Assembly: GCA_023853785.1 (NCBI GenBank)
Contig: JAJIRX010000941.1
Coordinates: 1 to 64,000, forward strand
Length of the DNA: 64,000 nt
Source of the DNA: Psilocybe azurescens
Lineage: Eukaryota > Basidiomycota > Agaricomycetes > Agaricales > Agrocybaceae
Direction of reading: 5' to 3'
This document shows positions 12,120 through 24,513 of this stretch, piece after piece (position 1 is the first letter of the stretch; each line of letters starts with the position of its first letter). The translations under genes were made by a program, and so were the position numbers. The notes under the pieces are model-generated. The model ran no database searches. It was not told where the DNA came from and saw nothing but the letters and a program-made list of their open reading frames with translations.

Positions 12120-14258
12120 TTACACTAACGGCAAGAGAACGATACTGGGTTCGTCGTATTGCTTGAGTTTTCGGCGAAGGTTGAGCAAGAAGAGTTTTGA
12201 GCGGAGGGAGGGTCGTCGGACAACAAGAAGGTAGGGAGATGAAGAGACGGCCTGATATCCTGAGCTACGGATGGGAATGGCATCCGAATTGACGACTTTG
12301 CAGGGGAGCGGACGCGACATCAGGACGAGATATAGCCTTGAGAGATACGGCCCGTCCTCGCGCAGAGTTCGCAGCGAGTGGCGCGACGGATTGAAGGAGG
12401 TTGACGAACCAGGTGGGAATGTTGGTCCCGATATCGAAGCAGCTTTCGACGCAGAGGAGGCTACTTCGTTGAGAGCAGATAGGGATGTAGCGCCGATATC
12501 GACAACTTGTCGATCCTTCGCCAAGAGGGTATTCGACCTCGACGTGACAGAAGAGGTTGAGCGAATCGGGGAGTCTACACGCGATGATTCCGGTGACGTG
12601 TGGAGCCGCCTGTGCGTACGATGTAGTTGGTTGGGTATAGTTAGTTGCGATTAAAGTTTCTTTATTACCAATGTCAACTTGACTCCCATCAGAAGTACCG
12701 CCCCTAATACCTCCCTCCGCAAGCGAAGATGTATCGCTGTCATTTCTTGCACTCTGGATAAATTCCCGGGAGCGAACAAGTCAATATTGGGGCCATATGC
12801 CGACCAGGGCCATTTCTTGTCTTCTGGTGTAGATGCACCAACCCATATGATGCTGTCGAGATGGTCCTTGTCATTCACAGCTAACCCGTGCTCCGGAGTG
12901 ACCTCTGTCAGGTACCATATTGGCAAGGTCAACGGAATGTGACGATTTCCTGCAGCCATCTAATTGTTGTAAGTTATTGTAATTTGTCAGGAAAACGCAA
13001 ACGAAATGTAGATATACCACCACATGGACTCCTTTTTGATAAGCTAAAATTCAGAGGAAATTGTGCTGATAATGAGAATCGCTACTCGCAAAGAAGACTC
13101 GGGATCTCACCGTGACCAGGGCACGAGTCATCTCTTGGCTGGGAATGATTTCATTGGATATATTCAATACGGCAGGGAGCTGAACGTCTCTCATTTTATC
13201 CAAACTAAAGGAGAGTCTCTCAGCCGGGCAATGGTCATTTGTAAAGCTCTCAAGATCCACAGATCGTCACTGGGGAGTTTCATCAGTCAGGACAACATTT
13301 TCTGGAGTGTTTGGAGAGGCGAAACTTACCCCATTACGTAGCCGATCCCGACGACCTCTGCAGCCTGTAAAGTTCCAACATTTATCCACTAATTCATTAT
13401 GTCGTTAAAGGAATCAATTCTACGTACAGGCGCGACACCATAAGTCAAGCCTGCAGCTATCGCCCTACAGTTAAAACATATAGTATCATATCGCTTCAAA
13501 GATGAGAAATAGAACACGTACGCCATGGCGATTCCATGGGATTCATTCTCATTGTACCTGGGTACCACACAATTAGTCAACAACGCCTAGACTCAGACAG
13601 GGGAGACTGACTCCGATTCCTCAATACGTGCAGTTTTATCTTCACGCTTGAATTCATGACAGCCATGATTAGTTTCAGCTGTAAGAATTGTTCCAAATCA
13701 TACCTTCATTGTTGGTTTGCCTGCCACGCGAAACGCATCAGCTCCCTGAAGTTCAGCGGTCGTCGCGACGAGTTACACTTACCATTCTCATAAATCACTT
13801 GCGATATCTGAGTCGTTTTTATTAGTCGTAGTCATACTGTGGCTGGACATTGAAAATTGAAATATACGTACTTTTTAAATTGAAACTGGCCATGCGTGAA
13901 TAATAGTTAATGCCAGCGGCATTTAGCGGCAATTAAATCATACATGGAATGATCTAATGACTGAATTAAATGTATCAAATCCATGAAGTTCAGTGTTTGT
14001 CAAGGCATACTTACGGTCGTCTAACAAGAGATATAGTAAGTGCTCGTGTCACAACAAGACAAGTAGGAAACTGGAGCACACACCGAGGATGTAAATGGTA
14101 ACCGCTTGTCCGCATGCATTGGTGTAATAATCAAATGCAAACCCAGCCTGATATGTCTTAACTCCCGATTTATCCGTGGAAGGGGAGGGCAGGAAGGGGA
14201 CCATCCGAGTGTAGCCGCTTAAGACCCCACGGTGCCTGGACTCTAGAGTGACAGACAA
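12120..14258 (-). pseudogene. Subtilisin-like serine protease (S8), many short exons, frame-disrupted
   Basis: Successive minus-strand exons give the S8 order. The Asp region is AVTIYILD (about 14085-14105). The His region is ESHGIAMA plus AIAAGLTYGVAP (13545-13440), then AAEVVGIGYVMG. Next come AVLNIS (near 13170), the oxyanion region MAAGN (12959) and VGAS...YGPNIDLFAPG (to about 12765). The Ser region is GGTSDGS (12699-12691) and then AAPHVTGII after a likely intron (about 12612). Introns are about 45-90 nt. After FAPG the frame shifts by one base before the expected I-x-SA segment, and the residues after GTS do not join cleanly to AAPHV. Downstream, VVDIGATSLSALNE resembles an S8 C-terminal end. 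The Asp motif lacks the usual D-T/S-G. The family is clear; activity looks lost, though a missed splice could explain part of it. Confidence 0.65.
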
Positions 14259-14891
14259 ATGTGTTATCGTACAGAAAGACGATGAATGGTCCCACTAACC
14301 GGTGCGATATGCCCCCGGGAGTCTGTTCGTGTTATGCGTCAATCGTCGGAAATAGAAATAAAATAGATGAAAAGAATGAAAAAACTACGGACCGTACCAT
14401 CAAAGAGATTGTAGTTCAGAGAACAATCGATGGGGTGTTCCTCAGATTGAACTTTTCACCCACGTTGTGCTGCCTTTTATCTTTACCGCACGTTAGTGTG
14501 CCTCTATGGCTCAGTACTGCAAAAGCAGAGTAGAAGGCCTCATGGGCCTTTCACCGAGTAAAACAGAAGTTCTGAACAGAAGAGGACAGGGCACGACAGG
14601 TGGTAAGCAAATTCGGCTACCTCAGGCTACCTTGCGAAGTGCACGCCGATGTCAACTGACACATCTGGACGGCTTCTATGAGGTATTATTATTGTACCCT
14701 TCCGTTTTGATCGCGGGTTGTGAGCAGGAGAGAATAGGGACTGCAGGTGGTGAACAAAATTTGGCTAACGTGCACGCCGATGTCGACTGACATCTGGACA
14801 AGTATTGTACTTAAGGCTCAAGGATTAGTCGGTGGAGCGTTGAGAGATTAAGATAAATAAGCAAAGTGCGTAGTGAAATAAATTGTAAAAC

Positions 14892-15789
14892 TCACAAGCG
14901 AGGTATGTTTCTGAGGCTTTGATTATACTGCGGTGAGCGAAGATAACGCCCTAACCGATCGTTTTCGGGTCCCTTTCTACACGTCTGCCAAGATTCATCG
15001 AATGTCGAGCCAAATCTAAAGGAGAGACTATCAAGAAGCGTTGTGGCGTTCAGCTCATTTGAGAACGCGACAGTGGCGATGATAATCTGGTAGTGTGGAT
15101 CATTTTGAATGAGGTCTTTTGTCTCCGCATTATATTTTGAAGGGCAGACCACATGATACATTCGAACTCGTATAGGCTTGTCGGAGTTTTCAGGTTGAAT
15201 ACGCCACAGGTAAATATATACTTACTTGCATGACGGGTATGGAAGGAGTTGTGGAAATGAGCTGCCATTCAACCCGCGAGAAATGAATTGGATCCTGAAT
15301 TGTGTATTCGTCCAAGAGCTTGGTGTTGACGTTGAGGACCGAATCCGCCACAGTTGGGATCAAAGAGCGGCTCATACAAAGAATCTCTTGGACGGGCCTT
15401 CGAAAGCAAACGAACGACTGGGCAGAGATGGGTGAAGTTGTGCGGCCTTTACTTGAAGATCAACATTCGTTGGCGTCAGGTCGATGGCGTAGGCGTAGGA
15501 GATTTCAGTGTAAGGGATTTGCTAGTAGTTGAAGATGTCGATACCGAGCTGCGTTTGGTCATGACAGGTTTCTTGAGCTTCATGAGGAACTGGAAGTCAT
15601 CTCCATTGAACCTGCCTTCGCAATAGTCATAAAATCATAAAAATAAGCTAACAGGACAGAATGAGAAAGAGCAACGAATACCAAGTAGAAGGCTTCAAGC
15701 TCTGGAGGTTGATATATGACCGTAATTTCATTATTCGAGTACGATCTTAACCTGAACGAGACGAAAAATGATGGAAAACATACCTTCAT
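14892..15789 (-). pseudogene. Unknown broken gene upstream of the S8 protease
   Basis: Several minus-strand segments look like real exons: AYAIDLTPTNVDLQVKAAQL (near 15490), VPTVADSVLNVNTKLL to VEWQLISTTPSIPVM (15360-15232), and after a probable intron YHVVCPSKYNAETKDLIQND (15160-15100). The frame changes between the first two at about 15370. It could be an N-terminal part of the protease gene or a separate gene. About 600 bp with no clear exons separates it from the protease, including a diverged direct duplication (GCACGCCGATGTC at 14641 and 14771). I do not recognise the family. Confidence 0.4.
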
Positions 15790-16237
15790 GAAAGTAAGAC
15801 CGTCGATGGTTCACAAAGTCACTTTTACAAAGTTACTTGCTCACTTGGCCCTCCCAAGTTCCGGTGCATTCACTTAGCTTTGCGTGACCTCGCTTGTTTC
15901 TATGCTTGCGACAATTTCACTTTTCACTTCGGCTCGCTTTCCAACTGAAGGCAACTCACTCTAAGTTGATGCCACCTTCGGTGGTACTTTATGGGGACGA
16001 CAGAGGTTGGGGATCGGATAAATTCACATGATATTTACCATATATACATAGACTAATTATTTGGTTACTTATGGGGGCGTCAGCATAGTAGCTGTTATAT
16101 GAAAAGGACCATGCAAATGTCGGATATAATAACTGGGAGTCGTGCCGTTACCATAGACCATGAGATAATTAATTTGCGAGAGCCCAGTTACTAAATTGTC
16201 GAATGCTTGGATATTGCCCGTAAGGCCATAAGTATTA
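15790..16237. other. Intergenic, nothing recognised
   Basis: No ORF or repeat of note. It ends at the TTA target duplication (16235-16237) of the Harbinger element. Confidence 0.5.
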
Positions 16238-16434
16238 GGGCCCGTTCGGCTAGCAAGCTCCGTGGTAAGCGGCCAGGTCCCAGCTTTGATGGAGCTTGCA
16301 TTTGGTTGGGGCGGATTCCCACGGCTTATGGGGCGTGGTTACACTTGGTCACGTCGATTAGATTAGATTAGATAATGATAAATAGAACGAAGTTGACGAT
16401 TTCCCTGTTCTTTCTCATTGCTCCCACATTCAAA

Positions 16435-17654
16435 ATGGCTCGAACAGATGCCTCTTGTGCTTGTAACATCATAAAGCACTATGCTACTCATAAAAACAAA
16501 AACAAAAAGAGCTCTCAACATTGCCCTGCTGCATTTAGTGCTGCTCTAGCTTCTGCAGTGGTTGTGACTAATGCATCTCCTTTGCCCACTGCTGTATGGA
16601 CCTCAATTTTGACTGGCCAAATGTGGCTAGAGGAGCTCTTTTGCTCACCTGTTCGGATGCATGAGCAACTTGGGCTATCAAGACATGTCTTCAAGGCTTT
16701 AGCAAAGGAATTGGCTGCTCATGGACTCAAAAGCAGCAAATTCATTTCAGCCCATAAGCAGCTTACTATTTTCTTGCACTTTGCATGGACTGGTGCTACC
16801 TCAAGAATGCTTCAGGAAAGATTTCAACGGAGTGGTGATACCATTAGCAAGTGAGTCCTCATGGGAATTAATTGTGTTGACTATTGTTAACTTACAGACA
16901 TACTATTTTGAAGATATATTCATTATGTTACCAATATACTTGTTGGGCCATTCTACAAGAAATATGTCAAAGCTCTACCACCTGATCAAGTACCTGCCAA
17001 GATATGTGAAAATCCCAAATTTACACCATATTTTGATCAATGTCGTGGAGCAATGGATGGATCACATTTTCATGGCTGGGTTCAGGAGGAGGCCACTGTT
17101 CAGTATCGCGAATTGAAAGGGCTACATTTCCCAGAATGTGCTAGCCGTTTGTGATTTTGATCTCAAATTCATATATCTGCTTAGTGGATGGGAAGGAAGT
17201 GCTGCTGATTCAAGAATTTTTGAATATGCATGCTGAACAGATCTTGTGTTACCTCAAGGTTTTTTTTTTTGGCAGATGCAGGATTTCCCCTCTGTGACAT
17301 GTTATTAACACCTTATCGTGGAGTGCGATATCATCTAAAAGAGTGGGGACGTGGGAATCAGAAGTGAGTGATTTTATCATCTTATTATTTTCTGTTGTTT
17401 ATATACGTAAGTGTAGACTGCAGAATTATCAAGAACTATATAATCTCTGTCATTCATCTGCTCGAAATGTGGTTGAACACATTTTTGGAGTCTTCAAATG
17501 TGAATTCTCACTGATGGAAGCAGCACCTGAATACTCCATGAACATGCAAGCAAAGTTTGTGCCAGCCACTGGTGCACTTCATAACTTCATCTTCAAGCTT
17601 GATAGCCTTCCTGCGATGCTGAGGAGTAGGCATACCCATGTTCATGCTCTTTGA
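16435..17654 (+). pseudogene. PIF/Harbinger DDE transposase (HARBI1-like), broken
   Basis: Exon 1 (16435-16850) ends at a GT donor (intron 16851-16897); another intron is 17364-17423. The catalytic Asp motifs GAMDGSHFHGW (near 17050) and GSAADSRIF (near 17200) are visible, as is the Glu in ARNVVEHIFGVFK (near 17480). LADAGFPLCDMLLTPYRGV follows the second Asp. Breaks are a frameshift near 17120, an in-frame TGA at 17234-17236 where relatives have a residue before TD, and a 12-T run near 17262 that changes frame. A CGA to TGA change could explain the stop. The enzyme would cut and rejoin element ends; this copy cannot encode it. Confidence 0.9.
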
Positions 17655-17894
17655 AAGAACAGAAAGAGCATTTGCAACATCTGATATGGAATCTGCTTGA
17701 GTGGCATTACGGCGACATGCTTTTTGGTCGATGCAGACTGGGCTGGAGATGATAAATCATCATCAGAATCTGCCCGAACATGCTTGCGGCTGGGTGGGAC
17801 CAAGGAAGGCTGTATCACAACTCAACTTGTAAGCATTATATATAATAATAAAATGTTAATTAAAATACCTCAGGCACATTCTCAGAGCTGATAT

Positions 17895-18584
17895 CTATGC
17901 TGGTGTCAGAGCCTGTCTCTGCCAATGTTTGGGGCTCAGAGTGATTGTCCACAAAGGATCATCATCACAATCACTAATGACTTCAATAATCTGAGCAGGT
18001 GGTGGTATTGCTTGGCCAGGATGGAAGGCCCCAGCACCAGTAGCCACAATACCATTGACAAGATACTGAACATCCTCATAGAGCACAAAAGGAGTAGTCC
18101 TCCAACGCTCAGCACCCAGATGTGCCTTTCAAAAAAGAAAAAATCTAAGAAACATAGTTTAAACAAACAAAAATAACAAACCTTGATATAGTCCTTCCAA
18201 ACAGAGTCAGTTGCAGTAACAGTTTTTGTGCCATCATCCCAACCAAAGCCAGAGGCTGCACGGATTGCAAACACCTCCAAAAAGTCTTTTTATCTATTAA
18301 AGTGTTAGCATTAATTCAAAGTATCAAAATCATGACATACATTGGACCAATGATCACTGCATTTAGCGGCTGATTTTGGAGCACCCTGAGAAGGTTGTTT
18401 TTGTAGAGCAGCCTCTGCAAGTGTCCAGACTTGCTTCTTCCACCCCGCCCCTGACTGGTTGCCAGCATTCTTCTGTGCCTTGAGAATTTCGACCAAAATA
18501 GCATCATCTGCATCAGTCCAAATACATCGAATTGACGGTTTTTGCCTTATTTTCAGTCTTTGAATTGGATTTTTTGGGTGGCAT
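17895..18584 (-). pseudogene. Myb/SANT-like Harbinger accessory protein, frame-broken
   Basis: The likely start at 18584 gives a Lys-rich MPPKKSNSK leader. One base out of frame follows WTDADDAILVEILKAQ...GWKKQVWTLAEAAL, a Myb/SANT-like domain. Exon 2 has FGWDDGTKTVTATDSVWKDY. After an intron exon 3 has WRTTPFVLYEDVQYLVNGIV, ATGAGAFHPGQ and a stop at 17895. Such proteins bind the element ends or escort the transposase. The shift between the leader and the domain lies near 18535. Confidence 0.8.
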
Positions 18585-18868
18585 TGAGAGATATATAAAG
18601 ATAGAGTATTAATCAATTAAATGAGTGAGCAGAGATAATAGACTGGAGATAAATAGTGAAGTTGGAAGGGATATGTCGATAGTAACTGGGAATGAAAGGA
18701 TTACGGAATGATGTGACAAGCAATGTCACAGACTTAAACAGAACAGGATGCTGCCAAACACTTCTTGCTAGGCAGCAACACTTCAATCAGGCTTAAGCCA
18801 TCAATTTCGGCTTAGGCCCTGATTTTGGCAGACCACGCTCCATGGAGTGTTGCTAGCCAAATGGGCCC

Positions 18869-18974
18869 TTACTATTAAGGGACTTGGCAGGGACACTGAC
18901 AAATAAAATTCTGGTCAGAACTGGTCAGACTCCAACTGGTTTCAATTGGTACCTGTAGGGAGTGTAAAGACCTC
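18869..18974. mobile_element. Terminal fragment of a palindrome-array element
   Basis: Read on the minus strand, this starts GAGGTCTTTACACTCCC and continues with ACCAGTTGG words. It matches the left end of the element at 25881 (CAGAATTTTATTTG and CAGTGTCCCTGCCAA are shared). Only about 106 bp remain; it stops where the Harbinger element begins. Confidence 0.75.
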
Positions 18975-19957
18975 CAAATTTCCATAACAATGTATGCTTT
19001 TGGAAAAATTTCTGCAGACTTTATCAATTTTATGTAAAACATCAGCAAATATACATGAAGGAAAGATATCAGTTGGCTGTTGTATGAATCCTGAACTTCT
19101 TTCAAAGGAATCTGGACCTTTTTAATATTGCTCTCAGAAACATTGTCTTCATCCTTATTATCAGAATCAATGTCAATATTATAGTTTTCAATATCTTCAG
19201 CTGAAAGAGATGGAGGTTTAATTGCTTGAATTATTCCAATTCTCTAGGCTCCAAAGGTTCTGGCGTTGTGACCAGTTTTTCTCACTTCTAGTTCAAAGTG
19301 AGGATATAATAACAACTGCTTTGAATTGTCAGGGTTTCTCTTATTTACTTCTATTTTCATCTCATGATTATCTTTTATCTTTTATCTTATCATTTATCAT
19401 TTATCATCTCTTTTATCTTTCCTGATATCTTGATTATTCCAGAAGCTTCCATCACTACTCTTTTCCATTACTCATCATGATCTTGTTTATTACTCATCAT
19501 GATTTTTATTACTCATCCTGACTCATCATTGCTTTCTTCATTACTCATCATTGCTTTCTTCATTACTCATCATTGCTTTCTTCATTACTCATCATTGCTT
19601 TCATCATTACTCATCATGGTCCTTCTTATTACTCATCGTGGAATCTTACTTAGTAAGTCACCTCTAGAGTAGTATAAGTACTGCATGTTTTGTAGATAGA
19701 TCCCCAGCTTCAATCTCTTAGGATTTCCACTATCATTGGTGTGATCCTTTAGATCATTGATTCCTCATAAGTCTATCCTCAGCTCTCTCCTCATCCTCTG
19801 CTCTTACTCTCTTGCTTGTCTTTGTTGGTGGCCTTGTCACACTGATTTTAGTGTTGCCCTGACATGAATGAGCCTTCATCATTTTGAATATTTTTAATGA
19901 TTGACAGTGGTATGGGATAACACAATTTGGTGCAAGAATTGTATTAACTTGAATCAA
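18975..19957 (-). pseudogene. Piece 5: C-terminal part with a repeat insertion
   Basis: 19957-19754 reads VNTILAPNCVIPYHCQSLKI and TRPPTKTSKRVRAEDEERAE. Between about 19690 and 19240 the frame is lost in a TTACTCATCAT repeat. 19240-18975 then gives an acidic stretch (IENYNIDIDSDNKDEDN) followed by IPLKEVQDSYNSQLISFLHV, ending at the neighbouring element end. I take these as the C-terminus of the same gene. Confidence 0.55.
19430..19645. repeat. 22-bp tandem repeat ATTACTCATCATTGCTTTCTTC
   Basis: About four near-perfect copies (19500-19610), with degenerate ATTACTCATCAT words on both sides. It is a minisatellite with no spacers, so not a CRISPR array. Confidence 0.7.
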
Positions 19958-20049
19958 TGCTCATGTTTTAGTTGTTGAGACATTCACAGTATAGGTTTCT
20001 TATTTTCCAATAGGTTCTGAATTGTGAAAGACAAAGACTGTTCAACAAC

Positions 20050-20791
20050 TTTCCCTCATGCTACTTCTTGTTTTCACACATACAAGCTCACAAGCTCTCC
20101 AACCTTTGTTGTAGCTGAAAGTGGTTTTCCTGTCTCCTCAAATGTCTCAAAAACCTCCCAAACTATTAAAGCAGCATATGCATCCAATGCAGCATATAGC
20201 TTTTGATCATCATTAAGTATTGGTGCTGCCCATTCAGATGAATGAGATTCCTTTGAGAGATGCTGTTGCAATGTTGCAGCTACAATTGCTGCAAGTGATG
20301 TCTTTCTATTTAAGACAGCATTTTTTTGAATGCTAATTTTTTAGCTCAATTACACTCTGATAGTATTTCTTATGCTTTTGTAGAGGTATAATCTCAGAAA
20401 AGTCTTTTGCAAGCTTAGAAAAATCTGCTGCAATATTTCTCCCAATTTTGATGATTTTCTGGGATGTCAGAAGTGTCAGAAAAGATGCATGCAACTTCTT
20501 TAATGAGTAGACTCAAAGCAAGTAAACAGATTTTTAATGCTTTCTTTTGAGGTCTAGTATCAGATATTTCTGTGCTAAATTCCCATTTCATATCAAAGCC
20601 AATGTATATTTTATCTTGGTCTGATAATATTTCTTCAATTATAGCTAGACATGCATTTGAAATTTCTGCTTCAGTGTTGCAAGAAACAACAGATACACCT
20701 TCAGGTAAAACAAGTCTTGGAAGATCTGAGAATTCATCAATGGAAACAGACCCAACCTCTTTATTCAGAGAAGGGATACATTCCAAAACTG
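20050..20791 (-). pseudogene. Piece 4: 3'-5' exonuclease domain
   Basis: Continues CIPSLNKEVG, then IDEFSDLPRLVLPEGVSVVS and the first exonuclease motif IYIGFDMKWEF (near 20600), which carries Asp where D-x-E is usual (here D-M-K). Near 20200 comes DDQKLYAALDAYAALIVWEV, the Y-x3-D motif of DEDD exonucleases. The domain would remove nucleotides from 3' DNA or RNA ends. The middle of the domain has frame breaks, and the Glu-to-Lys change suggests inactivity. Confidence 0.75.
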
Positions 20792-22020
20792 CAGTACTTT
20801 ACCTTTCTCCACAGAGTCCAGTGGAGTCCAGTGGACTTGCCTATACATGAGTGTAAAAGATACACAAAGCCCACTGGAGTCCACTGGACTCTAGTAGATG
20901 CTATACTACACAGCTGTACTTCACTTTTCTTTGCAGAATTTATCTAGACTGCAGTGAATTCTACTAGATTTTATTAGATTTGCTATATGTGAATACTAAA
21001 TAGGAAGTACTCAGAGTCCACTGGACTGTTTGGATTTAGAAAGTGAGTGGTTGTGTTAGTGCTATAAATAATATAGAGCCTGAAATCTATTTGAATTGTA
21101 TCATTTGCTGATTTTTTAATTGAGAAAAATGCAAAATACTTGACAAAAGCCAGTGATAGATAAAATTTAGCTGATGGAATTTTTTCCAAAAAGAAAACTT
21201 TGTATAAGATCCTATAAAATTATTTTTAGAAGATCTTGATATTTAAGTTATGTGTCTGAGGTTTTTATTTATTTAGTTATACATAGATTAGACAGTATTA
21301 AATGTTATATTAGTAATTTGATTCAAATTATTTAAATTTAAATATTTACTGACTGCATGTTATTTTTTTAGTTTTTCGCTATTGGAAAAACTTTTAACTG
21401 CTGTCAAAAGCTAATTAAAAGTAAAATTTAACAGATGAGAGTATTTTCTAAAAATAGAAAATTTCTACATAATATAGTTATTTTTGAGATTATACTAATG
21501 TTTAAATCATGTTTGTAAGTGTTTTTCTTATTAGAAAATATATTAACACATTGAATTTTGACTACAATTTTACAAATATTTATTATATATTTTTAACATA
21601 TTTTATTTTACATTTTTATTAACAAAATTATAGTCTGTTTTTATATCTAATTTATATATTTAATTTTGTTTGAGGTCATAATATGACATCATTGTGCAAT
21701 ATGCATACAAATAGAGCCAAATTCAAAATCACACTTTTAAATTGATCTCATCAAAATATAAATAAATCCAAATTCAAACAGTGTACTAGATATGTACTGA
21801 AAGTCCAGTGGACTCCAGTGGACTTCCAGTGGATTGAACTGGACTCATAATCCAGTGGACTGACACTGGACTAAAATTTTGACAGGAGTCCAGTCAGAAT
21901 CCAGTGGCCTTGACTGGACTTGACTGGACTATAGTCCAGTGGACTGTCATTTTTGTATATTTTAGCAGTTAATAGTGCACTGGAGTCTATATGGAACACG
22001 TGGGAGAAAGGAAAGACTTC
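20792..22020. mobile_element. Palindrome-array element, GTCCAGTGGAC subfamily
   Basis: Starts CAGTACTTTACCTTTCTCC and ends GGAGAAAGGAAAGACTTC. Both ends carry tandem AGTCCAGTGGACT words. The middle is AT-rich and non-coding. The 8-bp duplication is CAAAACTG / CAAAAATG with one mismatch. The element interrupts the exonuclease gene. It probably moves in trans with a KDZ-type transposase. Confidence 0.85.
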
Positions 22021-22256
22021 CAAAAATGTGCCAGCATCACTTGCAACATTATCTGTGAAGTCTAAAATAGGTTCTGCAAGGCCATGATCATGCAATGAAG
22101 CAATAATCTCTTTTAACCTTTAAGCCTTTAGTTGGGACAAATGCCTGATAACAAATTTTTTCAAATTCATTTACAGAAGTAAATAAAGCAGCAAATGACA
22201 CAACACTATTGAGCTTCGCCATGTATTTGACAATTTAAAGGAATGGTCCCACTTAG
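22021..22256 (-). pseudogene. Piece 3: DUF6729 gene, KWDHSFKL segment
   Basis: Resumes with KWDHSFKLSNTWRSS, then ALFTSVNEFEKICYQAFVPT and HDHGLAEPILDFTDNVASDA, ending GTFLE at the next insertion. It lies between the duplications CCACTTAG (22249-22256) and CAAAAATG (22021-22028). Confidence 0.8.
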
Positions 22257-24205
22257 CAGTACTTCTCACTCTCCCACATATTCTCTAGAACTGGAGGGAT
22301 TGAGAAAGGGAGTGAAGGGAATAGAGGAATAGAGAGGGAATAGAAGGGATTGAAGAGGGAATGAAAGAATTGAAGAGGGAATAGAGGGGAATGGAGGGGA
22401 ATGGAGGGGAATGGAGTTATTTATAGCCAATACAGTAATAAAGTGGAATTCACACAGCTTGAAGCTAAGTAAAAACAATTTCCCACACCTTTGGGCTGAA
22501 TAAAAAATAGATTTACACAGTTATCACTACTGTCATACATCTACTATACACTGCTTATATAATCTATCTTATATCATACACCTACTGTACACTGGTTATA
22601 TAATCTACTCTGTATCATACATCTACTATACACTGCTTATGTAATCTACCTTGTATCATACACCTGCTGTACATTGCTTATATAATCTACTATGTGAATT
22701 AACTTGTTTTTTTACACAAAGGGACTCACTATCAGCAGCAGTGGTGGGCAGCACAGACATAGTGGGAGAGAGAGGGAGAACAGAAAAGGCACTCAGGAGG
22801 GGCTACTGAGGTGGCAGCCCTGTTGAGCTTCCACATGATGCTAAAAAAGCGAACATAAAATTAATATATCTATATTTTTTGAATGAAAAAGGGAAGGGAT
22901 ATGCATACAGTTTGTATGGAGTCTATTTGGAACATGTACATGTATAAAGGTTCAAAAATCATTTTTGATAACTGGAATCCAGATGGACTGCAAACAATTC
23001 CAGATAGAGTCCAACTTTAACTTTGAATAGAACAGAATCCAGTTGGATTCTAACTAGAATATTTCAATCTTTCAATCTTAGTGTAAATTCATATGAGTGC
23101 AATATAATATATTAATAACTATATACTACATTATTATCTACTTGCAAAGTCCATTGTAAGAAAATAAATAAAAAATAAAAACATAACAGACTAAAAAGAT
23201 GGGCAGGAGGGTATATACTCAGTGTTGTACATGTTGTTGTTGTTGTTGTTGTTGTTGTTGTCTTTGTGGCTGTTGTGTCCATCACATGTGTTGTGGGTGC
23301 TGTATGTCAATGTTGTACGTGTCATTGTCGTGGCTACTGTGCATGTCATATGTGTCATGCTACATGTCCTGCATGTCGTGGTACATGTCCTGCATGTCAT
23401 TGTCATTGTCCATAAATGTTGTGTCTGCTTTTGTACGTACCGTTGTCATACTGTACACATTGCATGTGTCACAGTACATGCAGTATGCACATGTACGCCG
23501 TTGGTCTATATGAAAAAGAGGGGGGAGGGTTAGTGGCAGCAGTGGGTGGGGTTCACAACTTATCTGGTGTCATGGCCTCATTCACGTTGCCTTGTTTCCT
23601 GCTTGCATCCCTCCCCTCATTCCACCTTGTTCCCTCTCGGTCTGGTGTCATTGTCATTGTATACAGAGTTGTTGTCATTGTCATTGTACTATGTACACGT
23701 ATCCAGGGTTGTCATCATTGTACATGGACCCGTCATCAGTTGGTGGTGCCACAATGCATGTAGGGTCGGGTTGGCAAGTGCCTGGCTCTGATCAACAACA
23801 GCGAGGTGGTGAGTGTGCACACAACAGCAGCAGCAGAGTGGTGGTGGTCAGAGGAAGAGGGGGGTGGTTGGAGTAACCAACGGACCGATGTGGCAACCAA
23901 AAGTCACACACATGACATTGTTTACTGTTGCCAAGAATCACCAAGAAATAATTTAGATTGGCATGTATACGATCAAATTTTTAAGTCTGTTTTGGTTCTG
24001 TTTTTGGTTCTGTTCTGGGGTATTCCATTTTGTAAATTATTCTGTTCAATTCTGCTGCAGAATCTGCCATTCTGCTGGAATTGATACTAAATAATATAGC
24101 AGGGCCTTGTGCTATAATTTTGCCCTCATTCCCAGTGGAACAGCGGATTCTGCAGCAGACTCTGGCAGACTCCAGCCAGAATATGTGAGGGACACAAAAG
24201 CCCTC
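22257..24205. mobile_element. Palindrome-array element, degenerate, with minisatellite
   Basis: Ends are CAGTACTTCTCAC on the left and, inverted, GAGGGCTTTTGTGTC on the right, followed inward on both sides by CACATATTCT. The duplication is CCACTTAG / CCACTTAA. It contains purine-rich GGGAATGGA repeats (22290-22420), an ACATGTCCTGCATGTC-type minisatellite (23220-23440) and a right-hand array with palindromes such as TTCTGCTGCAGAA. No gene was found. The interior seems to include part of another family member (from about 22900). Confidence 0.75.
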
Positions 24206-24513
24206 CCACTTAATGGCATATCCTGTTAATGCTGAAAGACACTGGTCCAAGAATGAATGAATGAGCTCCATGTAGTTCATATACACACTGTTGATATACC
24301 ATTGAGATGGATAAAATCCAGCATATTCTGATAAATTATCAAAAACTTGAAAATGGCTGATAAGCTGGCACTTCATAGCCTTAAGTAGTCTTGAATTTAA
24401 TATCCTTTTTGATAGCTTGGAGATATTTGAACTCTTGAAGGTTATGTTCACATACATGAATTTCTCTAAGAACTTTAGACCATGCACTGGATCTAAGCCA
24501 ATGTGCAATTCCT
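24206..24513 (-). pseudogene. Piece 2: DUF6729 gene middle part
   Basis: Begins at the second CAATTCCT copy (24506-24513). It reads HIGLDPVHGLKFLEKF, then YAGFYPSQWYINSVYMNYME and DQCLSALTGYAIKW, a conserved stretch in this family. It ends at the CCACTTAA duplication (24206-24213) of the next insertion. Confidence 0.8.

Larger units (their letters stand above)
16238..18868. mobile_element. PIF/Harbinger DNA transposon, two genes, TTA target duplication
   Basis: Terminal inverted repeats begin GGGCCCGTTCGGCTAGCAA on the left and, read inward from the right, GGGCCCATTTGGCTAGCAA. A TTA copy flanks each side (16235-16237 and 18869-18871), the hallmark of PIF/Harbinger. The 2.63-kb element has the superfamily's two convergent genes: a DDE transposase on plus and a Myb/SANT-like DNA-binding protein on minus. 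Both are frame-broken, so it is not autonomous now. Confidence 0.9.

Noticed and set aside
19430..19645. Regular 22-bp repeats as a CRISPR-like array
   Set aside because: Units are directly adjacent without unique spacers, and the genome is eukaryotic.
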